This document shows, piece after piece, positions 52,090 to 60,861 of a stretch of 64,000 nucleotides of DNA (the stretch's first letter is position 1; every line of letters begins with the position of its first letter). Origin of the DNA: UBA11591 sp040220895 (GTDB taxonomy: Bacteria; Bacteroidota; Bacteroidia; Flavobacteriales_E; Vicingaceae). The notes beneath the pieces are model-generated. The model was not told the origin of the DNA, made no database searches, and saw only the letters and a program-made list of their open reading frames with translations. The position numbers and the translations under genes are program-made. The DNA lies in assembly GCA_040220895.1 (NCBI GenBank), contig JAVJVY010000001.1, positions 1 to 64,000 on the forward strand, in the 5' to 3' direction.

Positions 52090-53173
52090 ACCATTGTTTC
52101 TGCCATTGGTTGGAGCTAAAAAGGGCATAACCAAAAGCCTTAAGGCCAACTATGGAGTAGATAAAGCGTTCAGGTTCAAATACAGGGCTACTGAAGCCAT
52201 AAGTTTTCTTTCTGCTTTCCTTTCTAAGCTTGATGCCAAACGTTGGAAATCTAAATTGATTCCAAAAGCCGACCCGCCAGTCTTTATCATCGGTCACTGG
52301 AGAAGTGGCACCACGCTTCTTCACAATGTGTTATGCAGAGCTGACCTTTCATTTGTAACAACCTATCACGGTGTATTTCCCAACAACCTTTTCGCTTTCA
52401 AATGGTTATTTAAATCATTTATGAAAATCAGCATGCCTGGAGAACGGCCCTCGGACCGTGTGCGAATACATCCCGATTATCCACAGGAAGAGGAAATAGC
52501 CATTGGGAATGAAATGGAATACAGCTATTATTATTGGTTCTACTTTCCGCGTTATGGAGCGGAATTGGCGAAGAAATTCCTCAGCGGCAACAATCGTCTA
52601 AAAGCAGCCTGGATGAACAACTACCGCAGATTTGTAAGTCGCGCACTGGTCAATAAAAAAGGGCGTTTTTTTATTTCGAAAAATCCACCCAATACGTTTC
52701 GCATTGCCACGCTTCTTGAATTGTTTCCCGAGGCGCGGTTCATATACCTTCACCGAAATCCGTACGAAGTTCATCGCTCCTGCAAACGTTTTTTCTGGGC
52801 AACACTTCAAGGCATACAGGCGCAAAAAATTGACCACGAGGCATTCGAGAATCAAATTCTCAATGTCTATCAATCGATGATTGAAACCTATGAGAAAGAT
52901 AAAAAGTTGATTCCCAAGGGTCAATTATCGGAATTGGCCTTTGATCATCTGCTTGATGACCCCCTGGAAGCATTACATAAGTTGAACAGGGCTTTGAATC
53001 TGGGAATCCAGGAAGACGAATGGATCCGAATGAAAAAATACCTGAGCCATCAGAAATTTCACAAAGTGGAGACTTACAAATTTACCGAAGAAGATGTGAA
53101 AAACGTTAACGCTCATTGGCCTGATTCAATGAACAGACTTGGTTATAAGCAGATCAAGGCAATTTCGGAATAA
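52055..53173 (+). CDS. Sulfotransferase family protein
   Basis: The 372-residue cytoplasmic protein has the PAPS-binding P-loop GHWRSGTTLLHN (about residues 83-94), the second PAPS motif RFIYLHRNPYEVHRS (about residues 228-242) and a basic N-terminus. It transfers sulfate from PAPS to an alcohol or amine acceptor; in Bacteroidota such enzymes may modify lipids or glycans, but the acceptor is unknown. Its start lies inside the uvrB end (35-bp overlap), implying translational coupling. It converges with the thioesterase gene with a 20-bp overlap. Confidence 0.85.
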   Translation: MNLKKSRKKVFKPLFLPLVGAKKGITKSLKANYGVDKAFRFKYRATEAISFLSAFLSKLDAKRWKSKLIPKADPPVFIIGHWRSGTTLLHNVLCRADLSFVTTYHGVFPNNLFAFKWLFKSFMKISMPGERPSDRVRIHPDYPQEEEIAIGNEMEYSYYYWFYFPRYGAELAKKFLSGNNRLKAAWMNNYRRFVSRALVNKKGRFFISKNPPNTFRIATLLELFPEARFIYLHRNPYEVHRSCKRFFWATLQGIQAQKIDHEAFENQILNVYQSMIETYEKDKKLIPKGQLSELAFDHLLDDPLEALHKLNRALNLGIQEDEWIRMKKYLSHQKFHKVETYKFTEEDVKNVNAHWPDSMNRLGYKQIKAISE

Positions 53174-53582
53174 TGGCCATGGTTAGCCTGCAAACACACA
53201 GTAACTTACCATTGTCGTCGGCAATATTGATGTCCCACACGTGCGAAGTCTTTCCAATTCGAATAACATGGGCTTTGGCATTGGCAAATCCCTTAATTCC
53301 AGGCCTCAGGTGATTGGCCTGTATGGATTGGCCTACACAAGAGAATTTCATGGGATCGATGATCAGATAGGAAGCAATGCTTCCGATGGTCTCTGCCAGG
53401 GCGACACTGGCTCCTCCGTGAAGCAATTTTGCCGGTTGAATGGTTTTTGGCCCGATGGGCATCCTGCCACTTAACCAATCCTCTCCTATTTCTAGCAGCT
53501 CCATGTCGAGCGCTTCCATCATCGTGCCCTTTGCCATCCAGGCTATGTCTTGGAGTATGTAATCCTTGAACCATATTGACAT
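53154..53582 (-). CDS. Hotdog-fold acyl-CoA thioesterase, PaaI/MenI-like
   Basis: The 142-residue protein has the hotdog signature LLHGGASVALAETIGSIAS (about residues 53-71), in which the glutamate is the catalytic base in YdiI/MenI. MenI hydrolyses 1,4-dihydroxy-2-naphthoyl-CoA in menaquinone synthesis; YbdB is a close paralogue with other substrates. Without a men cluster nearby, the assignment to menI is probable but not certain. Length is normal. Confidence 0.85.
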   Translation of the reverse strand: MSIWFKDYILQDIAWMAKGTMMEALDMELLEIGEDWLSGRMPIGPKTIQPAKLLHGGASVALAETIGSIASYLIIDPMKFSCVGQSIQANHLRPGIKGFANAKAHVIRIGKTSHVWDINIADDNGKLLCVCRLTMAIIPKLP

Positions 53583-53689
53583 GCGTCGAAATTAATCATT
53601 TCGTCCTTACGCGACATTCTGTCAGTACATTTTGGATGGCATGCAATTTGAAAGTAAGTGTTTGTAGTATTATTTCAAAAAAAAGAACA

Positions 53690-55591
53690 ATGGCACAAGG
53701 CAAGATCAAAGTTGATTCCGAGAATATTTTTCCAATAATCAAAAAGTTCCTCTATTCTGACCATGAGATATTCCTACGGGAGTTGATTTCAAATGCAGTT
53801 GATGCAAGTCAAAAGTTAAAGGCCATGTCTTCGCTTGGAGAGGTAAAGGGAGACTTAGGAGACCTGACCATTGAAGTCAAACTGGACAAAAAGAAAAAAA
53901 CGATCTCCATCATTGACAAGGGCATTGGAATGACGGAAGATGAAGTAAAGAAATACATCAACCAGATTGCCTTTTCAGGAGCCGAAGAGTTCGTGGAAAA
54001 ATACAAAGACAAGACTGATGGCACCAATATCATTGGTCATTTTGGTCTGGGATTCTATTCCTCATTCATGGTGGCCGCAAATGTAGAGATCAGGACCAAG
54101 TCCCACAAAGACGAGCCGGCAGTGATGTGGGAATGTGATGGTAGTCCGAATTTTAAAATAAAAAAGTCTGACAAAAGTGACCGGGGAACCGAAGTCATTT
54201 TGCACATCGCTGACGATTCGACAGAATTTCTTGAAGATTCGCGCATTGATGGTCTATTGAAAAAATACTGCAAATTCATGCAGGTTCCCATCAAGTTTGG
54301 CACAAAAGACGAACACAAGGAGGTGCCCACGGGCAAAAAAGACAAAGACGGCAAAGAAGAAACCAAAAGTGAAAAATACACGGTTGACAACATCATCAAC
54401 AACCCGGAACCCGCCTGGACCAAAAGCCCTGCTTCTCTAAAGGACGAGGATTACAACAATTTTTATCGCGAATTATATCCGATGAATTTTGAGGAACCAC
54501 TCTTCCATATTCACCTGAACGTCGATTATCCTTTCAACCTCACCGGAATCTTATACTTCCCTAAACTTCAAAACACCCTTGAAGTACAAAAGGATCGAAT
54601 CCAGTTGTACAGCAATCAGGTCTACGTCACTGACTCGGTAGAAGGAATCGTTCCGGACTTTCTCACACTGCTTAAAGGAGTGTTGGATTCACCGGACATA
54701 CCTCTTAACGTAAGCCGTTCCTATCTTCAGTCTGATTCGAATGTGAAGAAAATATCGAATCACATCATGAAAAAAGTAGCCGACAAACTGGAAGAGATGT
54801 TCAAAGATAATAGGGAGGACTTCGAGAAAAAGTGGGACGACATTCGAATTTTCATGGAATACGGCATGCTGTCAGAGGACAAATTCTTTGAACGCGCAGA
54901 AAAATTCGCGCTCTACAAGACAACTGATAGTGAATACCTGACCTTCGAAGAGCTTAAAAAGAAAATAGATAAGACTCAGAAAAACAAGGATAAGAGTGTG
55001 GTTTGCCTGTACAGCAATAACATTGATGACCAACACGCTTACATCGAAGCCGCGAAAGATAAAGGCTACCAGGTTCTGCTAATGGATACACCTTTAACGG
55101 CCCATTTCGTACAAAAATTGGAGCAAAAACACGAAAAATTCACGTTTGCACGAGTTGACGCCGACACCATCGATAAACTCATAGAAAAAGACGAAAAGAT
55201 CCCATCAAAGCTTTCCGAAAAGGAAGAAGAAGCATTGAAACCCGTATTTGAAGGCGTGGTCAATAAGGAGAAGTTCAGTGTTCAATTTGAAAGCCTGAGC
55301 GAGTCTGATAGTCCTATTACTATCACCCAACCCGAATTCATGCGCCGAATGAGTGACATGAACAAAGTTGGCGGTGGCGGAGGCATGTTTATGGGAAATA
55401 TGCCAGACATTTACAACCTTGTGGTAAACTCAAATCACCCGCTTGTGGGAAAAATTCTTCAAGAGAAAGACGAGGAAAAAAAGAAAAACCTTGCGAAACA
55501 GGCCGCCGATCTTGCCATGCTGTCACAAAACATGTTGAAAGGAGAATCTTTGACAAAATTCATTAAACGAAGCATTGAACTGATCGACTAA
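53690..55591 (+). CDS. htpG: Chaperone HtpG (Hsp90)
   Basis: ATP-dependent chaperone. From the ATG at 53690 the 633-residue protein has the GHKL ATPase domain: FLRELISNAVDASQKLKAM, IIDKGIGMTEDEV, GHFGLGFYSSFMV and GTEVILHIADD, then the middle domain (DRIQLYSNQVYVTDSVEGIV, NVSRSYLQSD) and a C-terminal dimerisation part. The middle contains a lysine-rich loop (KEVPTGKKDKDGKEETKS) that is common in Bacteroidota. The longer frame from 53576 overlaps the thioesterase gene and lacks family similarity. Confidence 0.97.
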   Translation: MAQGKIKVDSENIFPIIKKFLYSDHEIFLRELISNAVDASQKLKAMSSLGEVKGDLGDLTIEVKLDKKKKTISIIDKGIGMTEDEVKKYINQIAFSGAEEFVEKYKDKTDGTNIIGHFGLGFYSSFMVAANVEIRTKSHKDEPAVMWECDGSPNFKIKKSDKSDRGTEVILHIADDSTEFLEDSRIDGLLKKYCKFMQVPIKFGTKDEHKEVPTGKKDKDGKEETKSEKYTVDNIINNPEPAWTKSPASLKDEDYNNFYRELYPMNFEEPLFHIHLNVDYPFNLTGILYFPKLQNTLEVQKDRIQLYSNQVYVTDSVEGIVPDFLTLLKGVLDSPDIPLNVSRSYLQSDSNVKKISNHIMKKVADKLEEMFKDNREDFEKKWDDIRIFMEYGMLSEDKFFERAEKFALYKTTDSEYLTFEELKKKIDKTQKNKDKSVVCLYSNNIDDQHAYIEAAKDKGYQVLLMDTPLTAHFVQKLEQKHEKFTFARVDADTIDKLIEKDEKIPSKLSEKEEEALKPVFEGVVNKEKFSVQFESLSESDSPITITQPEFMRRMSDMNKVGGGGGMFMGNMPDIYNLVVNSNHPLVGKILQEKDEEKKKNLAKQAADLAMLSQNMLKGESLTKFIKRSIELID

Positions 55592-55652
55592 TAGCTGCAA
55601 CAAGGAAATTGGAAAGACACATCTAACCTAATTATGCACCAACAATTAATCC

Positions 55653-56243
55653 ATGAATAAAACATACATCATCATAGGGGCAGTCGCTCTTTTTATTGTA
55701 ATACTTATTTCGAATCTTATAGGTTCCTATAACTCCATTGTAACTAAAGAAGAAGGGGTTACGGCTCAATGGGCACAAGTGGAGAACGTCTACCAGCGTC
55801 GGGCAGACCTTATTCCAAACCTTGTTGAAACGGTCAAAGGCTATGCTGCTCATGAACGAGAGACCCTAGAGGGAGTCGTTCAAGCAAGATCGAAAGCCAC
55901 CAGCACGACCATCGAGGCGGGGAACCTCACTGCAGAATCTCTACAGAAGTTTCAGGCTGCACAAGACGGACTTAGTTCGGCACTTTCCAGGCTGATGGTA
56001 GTGGTTGAACGCTATCCCGATTTAAAGGCGAACCAGAATTTTCTGGAGTTACAGGCCCAGTTGGAAGGCACAGAAAACAGGATCAGTGTTGAACGCAGAA
56101 GTTTTAATGAAAGTGCGCGTGATTACAACACCTACATAAAGAAGTTTCCGAAAAATCTCATCGCCGGAATGTTTGACTTTGAACAAAAGAATTATTTTGA
56201 ATCAAATGAAGGTGCCGAAGTTGCGCCCGAAGTTAAATTCTGA
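55653..56243 (+). CDS. lemA: LemA family protein
   Basis: The 196-residue protein has one N-terminal membrane span (TYIIIGAVALFIVILISNLI) and the LemA helical bundle: AQWAQVENVYQRRADLIPNL, VETVKGYAAHERETLEGVV and NRISVERRSFNESARDYN. LemA proteins are anchored with a coiled-coil domain outside or inside the membrane; their function is not settled. It begins an operon in which the next gene shares the A of TGATG, so the three genes are translated together. Confidence 0.92.
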   Translation: MNKTYIIIGAVALFIVILISNLIGSYNSIVTKEEGVTAQWAQVENVYQRRADLIPNLVETVKGYAAHERETLEGVVQARSKATSTTIEAGNLTAESLQKFQAAQDGLSSALSRLMVVVERYPDLKANQNFLELQAQLEGTENRISVERRSFNESARDYNTYIKKFPKNLIAGMFDFEQKNYFESNEGAEVAPEVKF

Positions 56244-56677
56244 TGACATCCAGGATCTTTACCTCTGGGGAATTAGCTCACATCAAAGTTGCCATCGAAG
56301 ATGCTGAAAAAAATACCTCTGGCGAAATAAGGGTGCACATTGAAAAGCACTGCAAAGAGGATGTTCTTGACCGGGCCGCAGGCGTATTTGACATGTTAAA
56401 AATGCAGCGGACAGAGCAGCGGAATGGCGTGCTTTTCTACCTTGCCACATCAGATCACAAGTTCGCCATAATCGGAGATGCCGGCATTAATTCAGTAGTC
56501 CCCGATGATTTCTGGAACGCAATTAAATCAGAAATGAGTGATCTGTTCAAAGCGGGCAAGTTTGCGGAAGGACTCGAAAAAGGTATTGCCAAAGCAGGTC
56601 AACAGCTAAAGTCGCATTTCCCTTACGAATCCGGCGACAAGAACGAGTTGTCGGACGAAATCTCCTTTGGGTCATGA
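56243..56677 (+). CDS. TPM domain protein (soluble)
   Basis: The 144-residue protein lacks a signal peptide and consists of a TPM (TLP18.3/Psb32/MOLO-1) domain: IEDAEKNTSGEIRVHIEKHC, RNGVLFYLATSDHKFAIIGD and LEKGIAKAGQQLKSHFP. The domain is related to phosphatase-like folds in plant thylakoid proteins. It overlaps both neighbours (1 bp with lemA, 4 bp with the next). Without an export signal it would lie on the cytoplasmic side, unlike the following paralogue. Confidence 0.86.
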   Translation: MTSRIFTSGELAHIKVAIEDAEKNTSGEIRVHIEKHCKEDVLDRAAGVFDMLKMQRTEQRNGVLFYLATSDHKFAIIGDAGINSVVPDDFWNAIKSEMSDLFKAGKFAEGLEKGIAKAGQQLKSHFPYESGDKNELSDEISFGS

Positions 56678-57465
56678 GAAAACTAACCAGCCTGGTATTT
56701 TTATTGATCCTTTTTACCGGGGTAATCTCCCAGGAAAGTGAATGCCTGTTGGAATGGAAGAAGGTCCCGAAAACCCTTGTCATCGATCAGGCCGATATTC
56801 TCAGTGACTCAGAACAAATGGCCTTAGAGAAATCACTCATTCAATTCAACCGCGAAACATCAAATCAGATACTGGTTGTCACAGTAAATACCTTATGTGG
56901 GTATGACAAGGCCCAATTCACTTATGACCTTGGCGAAAAATGGGGGGTTGGACAAAAGAAATTCGACAATGGCGTGGTAGTCATGGTTAAACCTCATGGC
57001 AAGCAAGGTGACCGTCATGCCTTTATAGCCGTTGGTTATGGGCTTGAGGGTGCCATCCCCGATGCAATCGCAAAGCGCATCGTCGAAAAAGAAATGATTC
57101 CCAATTTTAAAAACGGTGACTTTCCCGCAGGGATCAATGCCTCTGTCAAAACCATCATGGGCCTGGCTAAAGGAGAAATCGATGTAGCAACGTATCAAAA
57201 AGAGAAAGTTCCCATATTCCCTTTCTTTTTTATCATCCTTGTGATTGCATTGGTGGTTTTTGCAAACTACCGAAGGATACGGAAGTATTCTGTAGGGCAC
57301 GACATGTCATTCTGGGCGGCCATGTGGTTGCTCAGCCAATCGGGACATCGCAGAGGTGGAGGTTGGGGAAACTTCAGCGGTGGAAGCGGGAACTTTGGCG
57401 GCGGTGGTTTCGGAGGTTTCGGTGGCGGATCCTTTGGAGGAGGAGGCGCCGGGGGGAGTTGGTAG
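56674..57465 (+). CDS. Membrane TPM domain protein, YgcG-like
   Basis: The 263-residue protein has a signal peptide (TSLVFLLILFTGVISQ), a TPM domain (VIDQADILSDSEQMALEKSL, residues about 29-48; LGEKWGVGQKKFDNGVVVMV), a single C-terminal membrane span (FPFFFIILVIALVVFANY, about residues 183-200) and a glycine-rich tail with GGGFGGFGGGSFGGGGAGG ending in W. This is the YgcG layout. Glycine-rich tails in the family are usual and may mediate assembly with LemA. It is the last gene of the coupled operon. Confidence 0.9.
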   Translation: MRKLTSLVFLLILFTGVISQESECLLEWKKVPKTLVIDQADILSDSEQMALEKSLIQFNRETSNQILVVTVNTLCGYDKAQFTYDLGEKWGVGQKKFDNGVVVMVKPHGKQGDRHAFIAVGYGLEGAIPDAIAKRIVEKEMIPNFKNGDFPAGINASVKTIMGLAKGEIDVATYQKEKVPIFPFFFIILVIALVVFANYRRIRKYSVGHDMSFWAAMWLLSQSGHRRGGGWGNFSGGSGNFGGGGFGGFGGGSFGGGGAGGSW

Positions 57466-57511
57466 GATGACCCTTGTGAAAATCGCGAATTACCGACCTA
57501 TTTCATTAAGT

Positions 57512-58237
57512 TTAGCTGAAAAGATTATATCTAAATATGCAATAGATAGCTCGCAAGCCGTCCTTCCACCCTATTTTCTTTCCTTCGTCGTACGTTCGGC
57601 CATAATAGGAAATCCCAACTTCGTAGATCCTGATGCCGGGAATCTTTGAAAGCTTAGCCGTAACTTCTGGTTCAAAGCCAAAACGTTCTTCCTTCAGATC
57701 CAGATTTCTGACAATGTCCGAGCGAATAAGCTTGTAGCAAGTTTCCATGTCGGTCAAGTTCAGGTTGGTAAAGGCATTGGAAAGGGTGGTAAGAAATTTA
57801 TTTCCTATGGAATGCCAGAAAAACAAAATTCGATGAGGCTGGTGGCCCATGAAGCGGGAGCCGTATACAACATCAGCTCCGGCGTTAAATACCGGCTTTA
57901 GCAAGTGATTTATCTCCTGGGGGTCATACTCCAGGTCGGCATCCTGGACAACGATGTAGTCTCCGGTAGCTTCTTTGATTCCCGTGTGAATTGCTGCCCC
58001 TTTACCCTTGTTTATCTCGTGCTTTTTGTAAATGACGGCTTCCAATTTAAGACTTGACACGCAGGCATTGAATACCTCATCTGTTCCATCGCTAGAAGCG
58101 TCATTTACCACAACAACTTCTATCTTAACATCATTATCAAGTTTAACTTGTTCAATGCTGCGAAGAATAGACTCTAGTGTGCTTTCCTCGTTGTAAACGG
58201 GAATGATTATGGATACTTTTTTAACCACAGACAACAT
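57512..58237 (-). CDS. GT2 family glycosyltransferase
   Basis: The 241-residue protein is a soluble GT-A enzyme with IIIPVYNEESTLESILRS (about residues 10-27), VVVNDASSDGT, GKGAAIHTGIKEATGDYIVV and the metal-binding DAD in QDADLEYDP (about residue 98). It resembles dolichyl/polyprenyl-phosphate mannosyl or glucosyl transferases (DPM1-like), which make lipid-linked sugars; it lacks C-terminal membrane spans. The gene diverges from accA. The donor sugar is not evident. Confidence 0.88.
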   Translation of the reverse strand: MLSVVKKVSIIIPVYNEESTLESILRSIEQVKLDNDVKIEVVVVNDASSDGTDEVFNACVSSLKLEAVIYKKHEINKGKGAAIHTGIKEATGDYIVVQDADLEYDPQEINHLLKPVFNAGADVVYGSRFMGHQPHRILFFWHSIGNKFLTTLSNAFTNLNLTDMETCYKLIRSDIVRNLDLKEERFGFEPEVTAKLSKIPGIRIYEVGISYYGRTYDEGKKIGWKDGLRAIYCIFRYNLFS

Positions 58238-58379
58238 GATAAAAACGAGGTGAAACTACAATAAAAAACGCAAGATGCAGCCCCCCTTATCTTACCGACA
58301 TCGAATTTGCAGTCATTGAATTTAGTTGAATAATCAACGGAACTTTGTACTTTAGCGGCCTCCTTTCATGCAATCAACT

Positions 58380-59333
58380 ATGGCAGTATATCTGGATTTT
58401 GAAGAACCGATAAAGGTGCTCGAAGAAGAGCTCGAAAAGGCAAAAGACATCGCCGAAAAAAGCAAGGTCGACGTTTCCGATACGATCAAAGCCCTGGAAG
58501 ACAAGATAAAAAAGACCAAGGGAGACATCTATAAAAACCTCTCAGCCTGGCAGCGCGTTCAGGTTTCAAGGCACCCTGAGCGCCCCTATACCCTTGCTTA
58601 CATTAATGCGCTGACCAACGATACCTTCGTTGAATTACACGGCGATCGTAATGTAAAAGACGATCACGCAATGGTTGGAGGCCTGGGCAGCATGAATGGC
58701 AGAACCTGCATGTTCATCGGGCAACAAAAAGGAATCAATACCAAGATGCGCCAATACAGAAACTTTGGCATGGCTAATCCCGAAGGTTATAGAAAAGCTC
58801 TACGCCTGATGAAGTTGGCCGAAAAATTCAATAAACCTGTCATTTGCCTGATCGACACACCCGGCGCATTTCCCGGGCTTGAAGCCGAAGAACGCGGCCA
58901 AGGTGAAGCCATAGCCCGAAATCTATTTGAAATGGCCCGACTAAAAGTGCCAATCATTTGTGTAATAATCGGAGAAGGCGCATCGGGTGGAGCGCTCGGC
59001 ATCGGTGTTGGTGACCGTATTCTAATGTTGGAAAACTCGTGGTATTCGGTCATCAGCCCCGAAAATTGTTCGACCATTCTTTGGAGGAGTTGGGATCAAA
59101 AAGAGGTTGCCGCAGAAGCGCTGAAGCTGACCGCGAAAGACATGCTGAAGAACAAATTGATTGACGGTATTGTGAAAGAACCCTTAGGAGGAGCTCACCT
59201 GGATCCTGAAGCAACTTTTAAATTAACAAAAACCGAAATACTCAAGAACCTCAGCGTACTTGATAAGCTAAGCGTAGAAAAATTGATCCGCGAGCGGGTT
59301 GAGAAATTTTGCGCGATGGGCGTCATCAAGTAA
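58380..59333 (+). CDS. accA: Acetyl-CoA carboxylase carboxyltransferase alpha subunit
   Basis: AccA with AccD carboxylates acetyl-CoA to malonyl-CoA, the first step of fatty acid synthesis. The 317-residue protein has the N-terminal helical region (VYLDFEEPIKVLEEELEKAK), TFVELHGDRNVKDDHAMVGG, LIDTPGAFPGLEAEERGQGE (oxyanion loop) and GEGASGGALGIGVGD. The ATG at 58380 is preferred over 58368 as it gives the standard N-terminus. Its stop abuts the stop of the next gene on the other strand with no gap. Confidence 0.97.
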   Translation: MAVYLDFEEPIKVLEEELEKAKDIAEKSKVDVSDTIKALEDKIKKTKGDIYKNLSAWQRVQVSRHPERPYTLAYINALTNDTFVELHGDRNVKDDHAMVGGLGSMNGRTCMFIGQQKGINTKMRQYRNFGMANPEGYRKALRLMKLAEKFNKPVICLIDTPGAFPGLEAEERGQGEAIARNLFEMARLKVPIICVIIGEGASGGALGIGVGDRILMLENSWYSVISPENCSTILWRSWDQKEVAAEALKLTAKDMLKNKLIDGIVKEPLGGAHLDPEATFKLTKTEILKNLSVLDKLSVEKLIRERVEKFCAMGVIK

Positions 59334-60638
59334 TCAGTAATTGTACATGAATTCCATCGAATTCATGGTCTTACTCATATTTTGCTCTCCCAGAATCGTG
59401 CCACTGGAAGGATCGATTTGTCTCAATATAATGCCCTCGATGCAATAAAGTGACAGTGAAACTTTGTTAAATCGGATACAGGTGGGAGCATAACCCGACT
59501 TCAATGAAAGAAACTGGCGCTGATCGATGTAGTAACTGTATATATCTGTCCCCCTGGTCATCACCAGTTGGTTTTCATCTATTCTGCAAAAGGCCGTAAA
59601 CTCACCGTAGTTGCCTTTGTCCAGCTGTGTCAATGAATGGTCCTCGGTATTGTATTCAAAGATATACTGACCGTCACTAGCATTGGAAAACAGCAAAACC
59701 TTGTTCCAATCGATGCTGTAAATCGCAACCACATTCCCGAATGAAAAAAAGGCATTCCCCTTTTCCAGAGTTGATGGAAAATATTCCACCTGAATGGTGC
59801 TTTGACCGGAAGATCGATCAAATTGCTGAAAAACTACCTGATCACCTTGATGTAGGTGCAGCTTTCCCGGTCTAAAACCATTTTCCAGGACCGATTCGTA
59901 ATAGGTACTTCCTGTAACAGTGAAGCCCATTAACCGACCATCTTCCAAACTTGCTAAAACATACTCATCTGACTGGATCAAGTCATTATAATTAGGAACC
60001 TGGGGCAAACTACCCTTGGAAAATTTCCAGAGTTCTGTTCCCTTTGAGGGTTCTATGGCAAGAAGAGATCCGCCGTACTTACCTGAGAAATAAATTTGAC
60101 GTGCATCCTGATTCACGGCTGTCCCAAGAATATCGCCACTGGCGGTTGTCAACTGTTCGAATATTCCATCTTTCTCAGTGTAAACTGAAGTCTGAACGGA
60201 ATTTCCTGAAAAGAACAAGGTGTGATCAACCCTTATAGGAAAGGGAGTGATGTTGATGTTTCGGAAAGAAGCCGAAAACTGATCGTCACTGTACGCCTCA
60301 ATTTCAAAATAATGTGGTCCTGACAGATCCTCTTTGCGCAGAATGAATTCCCTTTTTAATTCATATTGACCGGTATTTGGATTAAGGTCGGGTATCTGAA
60401 GTACAGGAACGCCATTGCTGTTCTTGAGTCGAATTTTTATCAAAGAAATATTTTGGTTGTGATTGATGCTGGCCTTGATCAAGACCGTATCCAGGGCTGT
60501 GAATGAAGCGTTATTCGCCGGGGTCAACCAGGTAATCACAGGGGGGTTAAATGGTTTTTCCTCCTTTGAACAGGCCACAAAAGAAATGAATCCAATGTAC
60601 AAGCAAATTACTGAGACGAATCTTGAGTTGAGTAGCAC
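59334..60638 (-). CDS. Lipoprotein with beta-propeller-like repeats
   Basis: The 434-residue protein starts at GTG and has a lipoprotein signal peptide with lipobox FVAC (Cys23) followed by SKEEKPF. Residues 30-135 look like an Ig-like domain (VITWLTPANNASFTALDTVL). The rest shows about six repeated blade-like segments (DARQIYFSGKYGGSLLAIEP, EYVLASLEDGRLMGFTV, ENQLVMTRGTDIYSYYIDQR), as in PQQ-like or WD40-type propellers. It probably sits on the outer membrane. Function unknown. Confidence 0.75.
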   Translation of the reverse strand: MLLNSRFVSVICLYIGFISFVACSKEEKPFNPPVITWLTPANNASFTALDTVLIKASINHNQNISLIKIRLKNSNGVPVLQIPDLNPNTGQYELKREFILRKEDLSGPHYFEIEAYSDDQFSASFRNINITPFPIRVDHTLFFSGNSVQTSVYTEKDGIFEQLTTASGDILGTAVNQDARQIYFSGKYGGSLLAIEPSKGTELWKFSKGSLPQVPNYNDLIQSDEYVLASLEDGRLMGFTVTGSTYYESVLENGFRPGKLHLHQGDQVVFQQFDRSSGQSTIQVEYFPSTLEKGNAFFSFGNVVAIYSIDWNKVLLFSNASDGQYIFEYNTEDHSLTQLDKGNYGEFTAFCRIDENQLVMTRGTDIYSYYIDQRQFLSLKSGYAPTCIRFNKVSLSLYCIEGIILRQIDPSSGTILGEQNMSKTMNSMEFMYNY

Positions 60639-60861
60639 ACCTTAAAAATACGATTATGGGAAGTATGTGGGTCAAATTAGATGCCAATTGAAGGTTTATA
60701 TATTGCGAAACCATTGTTAAAAATGTGTTTACGACTATGTTCAAATCGGGTTTATATATGATAGAACATTGATAAAAAAGCCCTTGAAGACTTTGACATT
60801 TCAGCACAAATTGTTGATATGTATTCCTCAGGCTACCTCCATTAATAACTATCTTTGGACA

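Noticed and set aside
53576..53689. HtpG start at 53576
   Set aside because: This would add 38 residues without Hsp90 similarity and overlap the thioesterase gene; the ATG at 53690 gives the normal N-terminus.
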